From contig JACATO010000632.1 in NCBI GenBank assembly GCA_018389105.1, forward strand, positions 1-64,000: DNA of 64,000 bases, in the 5' to 3' direction. The position numbers were made by a program, and so were the translations under genes. Below the pieces are notes generated by a model. That model made no database searches. It saw only the letters and a list, made by a program, of their open reading frames with translations, and had not been told where the DNA came from. Within the stretch, counting starts at the first letter, position 1, and each line of letters starts with the position of its first letter. This document shows positions 23,800 to 35,558 of this stretch, piece after piece. This DNA is from Nautilus pompilius. Lineage: Eukaryota; Mollusca; Cephalopoda; Nautilida; Nautilidae.

Positions 23800-26580
23800 A
23801 AATAACCTATGAAATATTAAAACAGAACTTTCATCACCCTCCTCTGATTTAGTTCAGCTCTTGTTACCTTACATCTTTTGTTCTAGCCTACATATTAACA
23901 ACAAGGTTTAGTCAGGTGCGTGTATTTTGCTAAATTAACAGATCCTGAATTTCTTTTATGGGCCAGAGAATATTTAATTTTATTTCACATATTTTAAAAT
24001 GACAGCAATCCGTTTAATAAATGACTAGATCAATTTCTTAGTGTGGGGATCTGGAATTTCAGTTAGAGATCCCTGATTTGTCCGGAAATCAGGTAAAACA
24101 AAACTGGAGAAAATGAGATTTATTGAATGACAATAACAATAGAAGTTCTCCACTATTCTCTCTCAGCGTTTTAGTTGTGAACGATACACAACTAAAAGTA
24201 GTTATACAAAAAACTTGTAAATTTGTAGCAAGGATCTGTCTTAAATTTTTAAAATAAGATCTCACGAAAGAAAGTTTGTGGCTTTTCTTCATCTCCGGTT
24301 ATAAATAAATATTTTGCAAACCAAAAGAATCAGCAAAAACTATGGCTTAGCAAACAGCAGGTAGATCCCGTTTATTCAGTCACAACTTTACAGATATGCC
24401 GTATACATTACAGTGTATCAGAGAAAATGCTGGCAGTTCCAAAATGAAACTATGATGGTGCCATATTATATTTCTTTATTAAAACTTTCTGATGCGAGTC
24501 TCTGTGGAGTGGACAATGAAGTCCTCTGCGATCTTTCGAGGTGCAGTAGTTTGGGCCCGTTTCCTTAAAACAAAACGTGCATTCACCAAGACTTCCTGGA
24601 AAACAGCTGCTTAAATGAGCCAAGTTCTATTTCCAGAGACGAGGAGACCTTGGGGTAGTCTGCTAGTTTATCGTGTTGATTAGCTCAGTGGATGCGAAGT
24701 CCTAATGAGTCCACAATCAGTCGGGTTAAAGAAATCAGTGCAGAAAAATAGCTTTGGCTAATTCGGCTGTGTACAGAGAACCTTGTACATCTTCTTGTCT
24801 TTTAAAGGCTCGTGTTTTCTCGGAAGCGTCTAATTCATCTAAATCATGATTTAAAGCAATATATTTGGAGTTGATGCTTCATTAACCCCGCAGCGACTAG
24901 GATTCCTAAAACAGATTTGTTTGCCCATTGAACGACTCTGTTAACCCTTTTAAGGAAATCTAAAACCGGTAAAGAAGCTAACAGAGCTGAAAGATACTGC
25001 AGCTGGGAAGAGGGCGCGGACACCACTGGCACGGGACACAGTATTTACACCAAATTCTTCACTTGCTCCTCACAAAGCTCCATAAACACACAACACGGAA
25101 GACCGTGTTAACTATTGTGCAGCCCTGCAGGGGGATGCTATATTAGGTTCTTTGTTCTAGATAATGCATATAAATTTGCTACTACAGTTTGCTATGTCCC
25201 TGCAGATAGTCTACTGCATTTCTTATGTGTGAGCCTGTATGTATGGCCTTTGGTGAGATCAGATGAAGCACATGAACACCACAGTCGCTAATAGCTGAAA
25301 TTTTAAATTTATGATCCATGGTATTCCTCTGCCGTCTTGCTTCATCTTATGTCTGTAGACTTAGTTGTGCAATTGGTAACTGCAATCTCATCATAACGAT
25401 TTCCCTGTTGCTGATGACACTTGGTAGAGGCAAAAACATACCATCCCAATTTTGGATGTACACAAATAGACATCTGCTCTTCTCCCAGAATATCCTGTTT
25501 CCATCGATAACCATGACAAGACAAACTGTGTGGACATTTTGTTCATGTCTTTGTAAATTCACTACAGAACAATATTGAAGTATTCCATGTTGTATCCCTG
25601 GCCACTTGTAAAGCATATATTCTGAGACAACCAGGTTTACAAGTTATTATTATTATTATATTATTATTATTATTATTATTGCTGATGCTGTCTTCACACT
25701 TTCTACCTGTTCTCCCACCTTCTGTTGTTTACCTTATACCTCAAACAAACAAACACCTACGGGGGGGGGGGGCCCAAGCAAAGCTGCCTCTCCTTCTACT
25801 CTTTGACAATGGCAGAGCGGCTGACCTACATCTCAGTCACCTGCTGGGCCGCTGCGATTAACAGGTGTGGCTAGACTATAAAACTGGCTGGGAACTATGT
25901 ACTATGTACACATCTGTATCTATCCGCACATATGAAAACAAAAAAATTTTAAGGCTTAAAAATATCGATATATATAAAAAGAGAATAATGATATAAATAT
26001 AAAATAAAAAGAAAGAACAAATATAAACATATATAGTTTGTGCACTTTAAAACAAAGACCTATGGAACTATTTTATGGATCCATGCTTAAGTTGATCAAT
26101 AATAGATGCTCTTCACCTGAATCCACCTCCGTGTTTCAGACATCAAATAAAAACAGTGAATGACAAAATAAGTAGGATGAGCGAATATAGCTGACTGTTC
26201 GCCACCCACCGATGTATGCCCATGAAATACGCGCCAACGGAATTTATTATGTTTTACCACTTTTAAAAGATAAATTCCATGCCACAAAACTAAGAGATTT
26301 TCATGTTCCAGGGAAGAGAAATAGCAGAGTTCTACGCCAAAGAGTGGATGGGGGCACATTTCCCTTCGACGTATGTCCCTGAATAGGAGAGATGAGGTCT
26401 GTCCTCACACAGCATCTTCTCTCGTGTCTTGCAACGGTGTAAAATAATTCTTCACGCTTTTCATAGAAATTCTAAACGAAATTAGCATTACCATTTTTGT
26501 CTTTTTGAATAGCTTCTTTCCAAAGATCTCTATCTAGATAATTGTCAGTGAACTCTCAACAACTCTGTCTTTTTCTTTAA
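23800..26580. other. Insertion-rich stretch in segment C without gene
   Basis: The right arm has only about 0.45 kb between the blocks that flank this 2.8 kb, so most of it is inserted or expanded sequence. It contains TAGCTCAGTGG at 24,681-24,691, a perfect tRNA A-box-like motif without a convincing B box. It also holds a (TTA)n run at 25,643-25,680, twelve Gs at 25,761-25,772, and short unrecognised frames. No terminal repeats were recognised. Confidence 0.45.
25643..25680. repeat. (TTA)n microsatellite
   Basis: TTA/ATT repeat with one slip in the middle. Confidence 0.95.
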
Positions 26581-27511
26581 ACATTTTACGTTATTGTAAA
26601 TTATTTTTAGTCAGTGTATTACTACATTTGCATCTTCTTACTTTATTATCTGGAACGACGCATTTATTCAGCGTGCAGATCTGTGGAAAGGTATTCGGAA
26701 ACAGCTTTGAAGTTCCTGATGCCACAAAGAAACACAACAAAGATATGAAGCTGGTTATAATGTAAGAACAAACAATTAATACTTTTGTTTGTAATCGAGA
26801 AGAAGAAGCTAACAAACAAGGTTTAACTTTCTACGGTCTCCTCTTAGAACACAAACAGGTTCTTCACAAAACCCCTTTGATCTGTCTGGCAGAATCACAT
26901 TGAAAGCAGTCGCTTGCCACCAAGAGCCAACGACACTCAAACACTCTAGTCTTGAGTGTTCATAATGCTCCACAGTCAAAATGATTTTCTAATTATTGGC
27001 AAATAAACTGCATCCACAAAGATATAAACATATCACTAAACTGCCCAATTATCTTAATTTATAATACTTATAGCAGCACAATGTTTCAATTAGAACTTCT
27101 TCCAAAAATTATTCTCCACACCTGCTTTTGTAAACACCTGTATTGAATTTGTTACCTCTAGAAAGAAAGTCTGTATTCCATACGGGAACCATGTAGGTAA
27201 ATTATTGTTAAAATGTTCATTACTTCTAATGTTTTTGATAGTGCTTGCAGCAATATAATGTTTATAAAAATACCATCAAGTACAGCTGAGGTATAATTAG
27301 ATTTTTAAAAAGAAATATTTGTTAGTTTAACGTTCTTATCCATTTTATAGTAAATTCTTACCCCTAAATGCCGTGGTATGTAGTTTAAATACTTAACTAC
27401 CTTTTTAATTAATGCCTACCTTAATGAATTAACTACCTGTTTGGTCATTTAGCTTAGTTTGCCTTTGCAATAACAAGCAGCAGAAAGTGGTGATGGCTGA
27501 TGGATGGTTTC

Positions 27512-27658
27512 TCAGAGTAGACCTGGGATATGATTCTTAAATTGATTAAAAGCATTCCTATCTACTACACCTGTTGGTAACTTATTCCACTCGTTGACAG
27601 TTCCAATATTTAAAAACTATTTTCTGATATCTAACATTGCTGGAGTGCTACCCGATTT
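27512..27658 (-). pseudogene. LINE reverse-transcriptase 3' tail relic in segment C
   Basis: The minus-strand frame reads P-A-M-L-D-I-R-K, a TAG, then F-L-N, N-E-W-N-K-L-P-T-G-V-V-D and N-Q-F-K-N before TGA. This is the C-terminal signature of CR1/L2/Jockey-like ORF2 and is less eroded than the arm copies. It is orthologous in position to 11,281-11,445, so the LINE inserted before the segments duplicated. Confidence 0.7.
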
Positions 27659-30179
27659 TGTCCCTGTCGAGATCCCTAATTATTTTGTAAACATTTATTA
27701 ACTCTGTGAAGTTCAAACATCACTCTGCAGTTTTCCATCCTGTGCTACTTCACACTAAATGTTGCCCCCTAAAAGTTTAATCTCTTCTCATTTCATACTT
27801 TTGTGCTGAAGTTGAATTTTTCTGCACCAAAAGTCCCAGGACCTGCCCTGCACACTCTGCTCTGCCCAGGCAAAATTGTCCCTTTTATTCATTGTCATCT
27901 CCAAACCACCAAAGCAGGTGCATAAATATTAGCCGAGTCATTAACGACAAATAAACATTCAGAGAAGCTTCTGGAACGATACGGTGTTTTCTTGTTGGAT
28001 GTTAACTCTGTGCATTCTTTCCAAGTGGCAGCGGAAGTAGAAAAATCATTTTACATGGACGGTGGAATTGGATAATTTTCCAATACGAAAATCTGCTGAA
28101 GAAGTCGGCTGTTCTAACGCAAATACATACCATTGTGGACAACCATGTGGCTAAATGAATACAGAGTCTTTCTCACGTTCAAGCTTAAAATATCAGCATC
28201 GTTGCCAGCCAATGAGCTATAAGGCAGATTAGGATGTTTGTCTATCAGCAGTTCACAGATCATTTTCTTTACATGCACTTTGATGAATGTGCTCATCTGA
28301 GGATCCACGGTGAACTGATAACTAAGATGCGTAATTTTGCTGCATACTGGCTGCTTCTCCTTTCCAAACAAGAATGTCCCGCTCCTTATATCAATGCACT
28401 TGCTTTCAATAAACATTGACATTCAGAATTATATTGAACAGATTGCCATCCTTTAAGAGCAACATATGACTAATGCGGAATATCTGTTCTGAGATAAATG
28501 GGGGAGTTTGTAATTTTTGACCAATCAAAATCTATTATACTGAAAGGATATTTTCTGCTCTTTATGGGCTGAGAGATGACTGTGGCAGCATCTAGCTAGT
28601 AGAGAACAATAACCTAGAGCTATATTTATTATGTACGGGCAGGTCCTAATGGCTGTATTTAGTATAAACAAACATATGTTGCCTTGAAATGAAATATATA
28701 TATATGCATAAAATAAAGCAGTATAAATTTTCCTCAACATGTAATTTGTTCTGTTTTAGGCAAAATTTATCTAAAAATTGAAATGCATTATGTTTTTTCA
28801 CTTTTATAAAAAGATACTTGCATTTAATTACTGTGTGACCGGCCGTCTTTGTCAGGAAAAAAATACAGTTTTCAAGGAAACGACAGCTTATGAATAGTAA
28901 TAATCATTTATTTATTTGGAAACAAGATTTCTGAGAGAAAATCCTATCTTCAGTAATACCGCCAGATCACACTGTTCTTTGTGTATATTATCAGAACGAA
29001 AATCAGCAGTGAACAGATTCCTTTGACTTGATGTCATTGTTCCCTGCTTCGGGTGGCTGGTCCTGATATTTTTGGCATTTTGATTGATGCTATAAGAATA
29101 GCAAGCAGAGTTGGGCGCTGCAGGCTATGGAACACTTCAAAGATGATCTGACACGCAGACTGCTCTTTGGTCTATTAGCATTTGCTTGCAGAATACTGCT
29201 GAAATTGTAATGGCAAAACGGTAATACAGTGAGACAGAAAAATACAGGATTACTTCTCACGAAATAATCTTCTGACAGAATTTCTTTGTATGCAGATTTA
29301 TTTTTGTGACTGGTTGTATGAATGCTCACCTTTTCAACACTTCATTACCAGAACACTTTTAGAGGTATACAAAATGTTTCACTAATCGTAATCTTCCCTT
29401 AAATATTTCAGTTTCTTTCCCACATCAGACTGATGTTGTGCCCTTAAAGGTCACTTCTCTTTTTGACAAGGCAACGAATTTTCAAAAAAGTGAGTTAATT
29501 GTAGAATTTTCACTGATAACCTTCGGAAACTTAAAAATTATATTTTTCTACAGATCTTGGCTAGGAATTGAGACTGTTGTCCTTGCTGACATATTTATAA
29601 GGTGCTGGCTGTGAAGGAAAGAATTAAGCACCATGAATATACAGCCCACGTCAACAAGTTCCACCATGCACGAAGTGTTCACGTTGGCTTCTCTTCCATG
29701 GACATCCAGGCTAATTTATAAATAACACATAAACCGCACAACAGCAATGCAAATAAAAATAAGAAAATGTACATTGAGAAAAGTAAACGATACATCATGA
29801 ATGAAACTAACCATTTTTTGAGTTCTTCCAAAGAATGTTTCTCTTAATAAGCATTATTAATGCATGTGACCTTTGGCAAACATTTTTTAAGCATTACTGA
29901 GCAATGGTAGCAACAGAACACCATTTAATTCAGCATCACGTAGAAAAAAGGATGAGTAGGTTTATGACACACTTTGTATTTTAGGCACAAGAAAGTTGTT
30001 CTATTGCCATTCTTGTTTCATAAAAAATTGCAGCAGGTATGTTGTGTTAAGTCATGCTGCCAAAATGATGTCTTACCTCATTTTAATCATCCATAATGTG
30101 GTTGAGATATAGAGAGCAAAATGGCCACTTAAGAACAATGTTGTACTTGTCCTATTACTTCAATCTTGCTGTGTGGGAG

Positions 30180-30310
30180 GAAGGTTATGGTGACTTGTTG
30201 AAGTGGCAAGATTGTACAACTGCTGTAGAAAGAGGGAAACCAGGTGCAAAATACAATTCACATATTCCATGACTGTCGGATTCTGATTCAGAGACACTAG
30301 CTTTGCTCAG
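30180..30310 (-). pseudogene. Broken exon-1 relic in segment C
   Basis: The minus-strand sequence aligns with 16,440-16,570 of segment B, including CTCTGAATCAGAAT and the following start region. The ATG at 30,263-30,261 is retained, but the next codon is TGA where B has CGA. The hydrophobic-core codons are shifted by an indel. The upstream TATA box is not retained. This copy could not be translated as in B. Confidence 0.5.
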
Positions 30311-31068
30311 TTCTGGTATGCATGTGTGGAAGTCTTTGGATCATCCTAACAATAGGAGAGAAACTGAATTTTGACTCGTCTGAACTAATTATATAAATCT
30401 GAAATCTGATGTTGAGCATACATATGTGATTATACATTGTTCCTCTATCTTAGGCCTCCTCATGATGGTAACTGGCTGCATTGTCACTGCTAAGGGATAA
30501 TGTTATAGTTGATGTAGGCCTGTATCTGGGACACCTGATGCTGTACTGTGTGAAATGGTCAGTCAAACAAAGTTTTATCACTGATGATGCGCGACTTATA
30601 CCAGATATAAGCACACCTACTGAAGCCATGACCAATCCTTGAAGAACGCGTTTCATCAGCATTCCTAAAGCAGATGCCATTTGCATGTTTTATGAATCTA
30701 GATTCTGGACGAGATTTAACCAACACTTATTGTATTGTCAATCATTCAAACGTTCTGCATATGAACATTCATAGCTGCTCGTCATAAAAAAAATATCTGT
30801 GCTGAAGAAATAAAATATTAACAGACCTGGAAAATAATGAATATTATTTTGCATTTTTTAAAAGCAAACTGTCGAATCATATGCTATATTTTAAAAATGT
30901 TTTCTATAATTTCTACTGGAAACTAAGCAAACAATAAAATGCCAAGTTACTGAAATTCTAAACCATTGTGATAAACATCCTTTAGACAGAACCCTGATAT
31001 CATTCAAAAAGGAATAAGAATTTGATAAAGTGGATATATTTCTATACATATGACTTTTGACCGAGATT

Positions 31069-31291
31069 GGTTTTCCCATCACTCTAACCTCAGCTGGTGT
31101 CAGAATTTCAGACTGACCATGAATCTGTATTTTCACGTGGCGGCCAGGTGAGGCGTGCTGGCACTGAGCATCTAGGAACAGACCCAGAAATGGTTCAGGG
31201 AGGTGGTAGCACAGGGATGGATAAAAGCTGTGCGCATCTTTATTGGGAGAAGAGATTTTCCACACTTCAATTGTAAAGTTTCGCAGACTTC
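31069..31291 (-). pseudogene. F-type lectin / F5/8-like domain exon (C-terminal half)
   Basis: On the minus strand a splice-acceptor-like AACTTTCAG ends at 31,292. It is followed by an open frame reading S-L-R-N-F-T-I-E-V-W-K-I, then C-Y-H-L-P-E-P, D-A-Q-C and G-R-H-V-K-I-Q-I-H-G, ending I-L-T-P-A-E-V-R-V-M-G. This matches the second half of fucolectin/FTP or F5/8-like domains (R-L-x-N-F-T-I-x-V, two cysteines, G-R-Y-V-x-I, L-T-L-x-E-V-x-V). Proteins of this family are secreted fucose-binding lectins or adhesion modules. The frame stays open for about 60 more codons that look non-domain. No preceding domain half was found, so this is an exon fragment or pseudogene remnant. Confidence 0.6.
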
Positions 31292-31879
31292 CTGAAAGTT
31301 AATTTTAAATTTCTTTAAATAAAAAGGTAAGTCACGACTTTATTCTCATCGGCATTAAGGTATTATTAAGATGACGATAGTAAAATAGCAGCTTCAAATA
31401 CAAATTCAGAAGTACACAGCATCCAACATGAGAACAAATTACTGAATATTAAAAATGGCTGTGGTGAGATTTTTCCAGAATATTAAATTCACTTGAACCT
31501 CACCAACTTCGAAGCTTCTTTAATGTTGGATGGAAAGTTTTGCACAATGTGGTAACTTAAACACGATGTTAGCTTTGTATTCTAGCATTACATTCTGTTT
31601 TGACGCTATAATTTAGTTTGTAATCTTCATACGCAAAACTGCAATTTTATTAGTCTTCTTCTCTCCTGCTTATGTACAACTCACTGTTTCATTAACCCAT
31701 GTTATCATAAATTCTTATCTATCAGGAAAGATGAATATCAATTATTTAGCTAAGTAAATGATTCATTTTTACATTCATAAATTTAGATAAAATAAAAATA
31801 AATTAGTATACACTAAAGTTTACCATGCTGCTCTCAGTTTCTTTTGTGACCAGTAATATTGTTGATTTTTTTTGATAGC

Positions 31880-33580
31880 AGAATTTGTGCATTCTTTGAA
31901 ACAGTGACATCATGCATCACTCTGCTATACCCCCTTATCTGCTTTTCTGTACTTATGACTAGAGGAGGTTTGGTTGTAGAATGACTCTACTACAGTTCTT
32001 CTTTCTCTGCCATATAAACAAATGCATCTGAAAAAAGTTTGCATATTTCCAACGTGATAATCTATCATTTAAATGTTTAGGTTAGATAAACATTGTCCAT
32101 TTTCATCTTGTCGAAACAGGCATATTCTTCACTGTTTGTCCGTTTACATTATGATTACTCATCACATCAGCATTCACAAGCAAGATCATCTTGCTGACAT
32201 CCAACACAAGCGAGACAAAGACCAATGTTATCTTCACTGTCTTGTGTATGATATAATCTTCTGCCCAATAGGAGTAAAATTCTTCAGAACATCTGGTAAA
32301 AGGACAAACTTTTATTTCTGCAATTCTTGTCTGGGTGCTGGAAGGACAGTCAATTACTGAACCATGAAATGGGCTGCAATCTGGTATGTTGGAGAGAAAG
32401 GATGGGTGTTTTGTGAAGGAACGTATCAATTCTGCTAGGTAAATTGCTATTTGAAGGATATCTAACACTGTACCAGAAAGACACGCTGAAAGTGAATGCT
32501 GACTGATATTCTACAGGTAGACGATGCTATGTGTCAACCTTATCTGGCCACAATTTGAAAGTGGAATGAACACATTCAACTTCTTCTTTGGGTACTCAAA
32601 AATCCTGATATGCATCTCAAGGAACAATTTTCAAGCTATCTGGTTGAGAGCTACATGTCTACATACTTTGAAAGTAATGGAAATTTAGGAAGCTACCACA
32701 CAAAATATAAGAGAAACTGGATTAAACCAACACAAGTTAAATGTTTTTTTCTGCTACAAAAGATGTCCGGAAAAGTACCAACATAAAGAATTCACTAAGT
32801 TTCTTATCTTTAATTGTTATTTTCCAAAACAAACCAACAAATTATTATGGCAGGGTAGTGTAGATTGTAACACATTACTTTCTGTTCTTTAAAATGAACT
32901 TTGTGCAGATTTAAGAAAATGGACAAGATGATTGTCATACTGTTATAAAATGCACCTACCATTGTAGGAGATTACTAATAATTCATGAGAAGTTTCTTAC
33001 GCTACAATCGCTATGGTCCGCATCAGTACTTGTAAATAATATTTGACCAGATTAGAGTTATGCTTAGATTCTAAAGGTAGCTGCTCAAACTAAAATCTGA
33101 AGAAAAGTTTTCTTTCAATGTTGAGAAAACCCTGTTTATCTTAATAGAGTTTGAAATCCCAACAAAAGTTGAAAAGCAGGTGATTGTGCGCACATGCAAT
33201 ACTGACAAAAACTATGATGAAGAAGCTACCACAACAATGATCTCCAATCAAAATCAATAAAACCTGTTTCAGAGTGCACCATTGTATACTCAGATTTTCA
33301 ATCTTATTCTCATGGGAGAATGATTACATACACATCTAGATAAGATTCTCATCAGCCTGCCCCCTCAAAGTAACTTCCCAGAATCACCAATCTATTGTTT
33401 TATAAATTATTACTCAAATGTCTCAGCAACTTTTGGATAATCAGAGATGATTCCACGTGCATTCCATGAAAGGATAAATAGATATCTTCAATTACATTCA
33501 ATTAAGTTCACTTTCAGGTACAAGATATAATTTTGTAGACAAAAAGAATTTCTGAGGACAGGATTTCTTTTGTGAACAAA
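31880..33580 (-). repeat. Segment D1: diverged copy of arm material
   Basis: On the plus strand it parallels the right arm 45,390-46,700: the ATGACTAGA block at 31,955, the CACATCAGCATTCACAAGCAAG block near 32,163, the relic exon at 32,468, the TGATATGCATCTCAAGGAAC block near 32,608, and the CCATGAAAGGATAAATAGAT block near 33,465. Roughly 65-75% identity by eye with many indels. Confidence 0.8.
32253..32468 (-). pseudogene. Relic exon in D1 (homologous to 3,013-3,228)
   Basis: Acceptor-like TTTCTGGTACAG, then a frame reading V-L-D-I-L-Q-I-A-I-Y-L-A-E-L-I. It continues without the (TC)n expansion to D-C-S-P-F-H-G-S-V-I-D-C and R-I-A-E-I-K-V. The phase at the acceptor is identical to arm A. 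The frame is open to 32,103, but beyond about 32,250 I see no protein-like signal. The R-I-A-E-I-K-V ending faintly recalls the end of F5/8-like domains, but this is weak. Confidence 0.35.
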
Positions 33581-33619
33581 GACATTGCTGATTCCCTTGA
33601 TATATGAATGAATTTTCCA

Positions 33620-34600
33620 TAGCAGTTAAGGTGAGCATTGCTGCATCCATACTCCCTTGTGGCACATGAGATGACTAGAAGGGATTTTGGAAAGGCCCCA
33701 CTACAGTTCTTAATTTCCTGCCATACTAACTTGGCTAACATAAATCAGTGCATATTTGCATAATTAAAGTGTCGTTATCTATCTTTTAAACGTTTGGACG
33801 AGAAAGTTAGTGTGCAACAGTGCCAAGTTAAAATAGATGTAATTCGCAATATTTATTTGTTTACACCACGAAAAGAAAAACAATACCTGTCACATCAGCG
33901 CTAAGCAGCAAAATTATCTTGTTGATGTCCAGAAAAAAAAAGAAGAAGCCAAAGATCCGTCTTCGACTTGGCTAAAGCTGGCGTGTTATTGTGTGTAAGG
34001 AAACACTTCTGCCCAGTAGGAATCAAGATCTTCACTCTCTTCTCGTGACATAAATCTGATGAAAAGCTTTGGGAGCATCTGGATCCGGAACTGGAAGCAA
34101 CCTTTCCACATGTGAATAAGTTGGAAATAAAAGATGTATAGGTATAGGAGAACTTGGACCGATATGAGCCATCTCAGGAAGCATTGTTGACTTGATATCA
34201 TGCAGGTGATTGCTGCTGGATCGAGTATAAAAATAAAGGAATTCCACCCTGTCACTTGTCTTTAGTTGCCTTGTTCCACAACAAAATAACAAAGAATTAT
34301 GGCAGGGTACCGCAGTTTGGGATGTAGCTTGTTTAGTGCTGTTTCAAAAAGTTCTTTCTGTAGAATCATGAAAATGGATATGAATAAGGCAGCCTCCCTG
34401 TTAGCCCCATGCTTAATTGCATCAACTTTCGTATGACCAGAAGTAATTCAGTTTTGCAGTTCATGACTGGAAAAATAGATTCTGTAAAACTAATTTTATT
34501 GAAATTTGTTTTAAGGTACAAAATATGATTTTGTGGACAAAAGGAATGTCTGGAGATGGAGAAACTAAATGGAATTTCCAATTATATAAGTAAAAGTAAG
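33620..34600 (-). repeat. Segment D2: second tandem copy of the D unit
   Basis: It repeats the order seen in D1 and the right arm: ATGACTAGAAGGG near 33,670, CCTGTCACATCAGCGCTAAGCAG near 33,886, TTATCTTGTTGATGTCCAG near 33,914, and CTGCCCAGTAGGAAT near 34,010. The relic exon acceptor of D1 is not recognisable here. Both D1 and D2 end next to a similar GGTACAAGATA/GGTACAAAATA block (33,517 and 34,515). Confidence 0.75.
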
Positions 34601-34660
34601 TGCAATTCTGTGGCTAGGAAAATGTAACTCAATTAAGAGGGGAAAAAGATTTTTTTTGAA
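34510..34660 (+). repeat. Plus-oriented repeat block next to D2
   Basis: GGTACAAAATATGATTTTG, ACTAAATGG and GCAATTCTGTGGCTAGGAAA in this block resemble 22,785-22,905 of segment B on the same strand. The surrounding D segments are in the opposite orientation. A related block lies at 33,515-33,580. Confidence 0.5.
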
Positions 34661-35320
34661 TTTTGAAGTATTGTATCATTTACTTTGGCTAGGATCTGCA
34701 TTGAGGGAACCAGCTTCACCATGATGGTAATAGATGTAGAAGGTGAGGCACACTTGCAGCCATCTAGCAGACAGCTCCTGATATACTGTCACCACAAACA
34801 TTAGTTTAAGCCAAAGAATAATTAATAAAATTAAAATTTCTTCACTTGCAAACTAATAAAAGCAAAAAAAGACCCTTAAAATTACAGATTGGCATGAAGA
34901 AGACAGGGTTTACTGTGAGATTCTTCTAAAAAAAGGAGTTTATTCTTAATGGTTCATATGCACCAATATTTTTTATCGATCTGTATGTCATTACAAATAT
35001 ATTAAATTTTCCAATGTATGCACGGTACATGCTTCTTTCATTAGTAACTTATTCTATCTCAATTACACTATTAAAAGCCAAGCTTTCATGAAGATTTTTA
35101 AATAAACAAGATTTACCCCAAAATCTAAAACAAAAAATTGAGGCAAAAATTAAAATTTGTCAGTAAAATGCGCAATTGTCGTCATCGTCTCCTCGCAATT
35201 GGCCAGTAAGAAGCTATTCGTGATCACCATCGCCTTTATTGATCTACACCTTAGCAGGCGGCATACCACATCAAATAGGGGAGCTGAATTTCCGTTCCAA
35301 GTATTGAAGATGAAGATTTG
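34660..35320. other. AT-rich stretch without recognisable features
   Basis: I see no protein-like frame and no repeat boundary that can be supported. Confidence 0.5.
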
Positions 35321-35558
35321 AAAATACACAATTTAGAGCACGTGGGTCTAATGGCACCGAGGTGGCTCGGCGAAGCTTCCATACTTCACAAAACTTGATG
35401 CTGGAACGAGAACAAGAAAACAATATCAGAAATCAGTCAAACTAAAAATAAAACTGGAGATTGATCAGCAGTAAACTGTTGAGGAAAGAAAATGATTTCC
35501 ATGGTTATATCATCAGTCATGTGAACAGCGGAAGCTATGGCTCTTCTATTTTTTCCAC
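35320..35558 (-). repeat. Diverged continuation of arm A' with relic exon acceptor
   Basis: Just inside the sharp arm end, similarity to both 13,575-13,800 (inverted) and 23,200-23,420 (direct) continues at a much lower level. On the minus strand all three contain a pyrimidine-rich acceptor: CTTGTTCTCGTTCCAG ending at 35,401, TTCTTCATCATTTCAG ending at 23,276, and TTTTCATTGTTTCAG at 13,695. The frame after the acceptor here reads I-K-F-C-E-V-W-K-L, faintly like the lectin-type exon at 31,291. Confidence 0.6.

Larger units (their letters stand above)
23200..31300 (-). repeat. Segment C: diverged inverted copy of arm A material
   Basis: Read on the minus strand, this follows arm A and segment B in the same order. 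On the plus strand it parallels the right arm: 23,200-23,760 (like 35,320-35,830), 26,590-26,830 (36,250-36,510), 27,180-27,310 (37,370-37,480), 27,480-27,660 (37,690-37,870), 28,530-28,740 (37,900-38,110) and 28,960-29,160 (39,270-39,420). It carries insertions near 23.8-26.58 kb and 27.7-28.5 kb. In the 29.05-29.15 kb part it shares with B about 15 bases that arm A lacks, so B and C look like an older inverted pair. Confidence 0.85.

Noticed and set aside
13575..35558. The idea that the spacer is ordinary unique sequence with a host gene
   Set aside because: Most of it aligns, at low identity, to arm material in one orientation or the other, and no intact gene was found.
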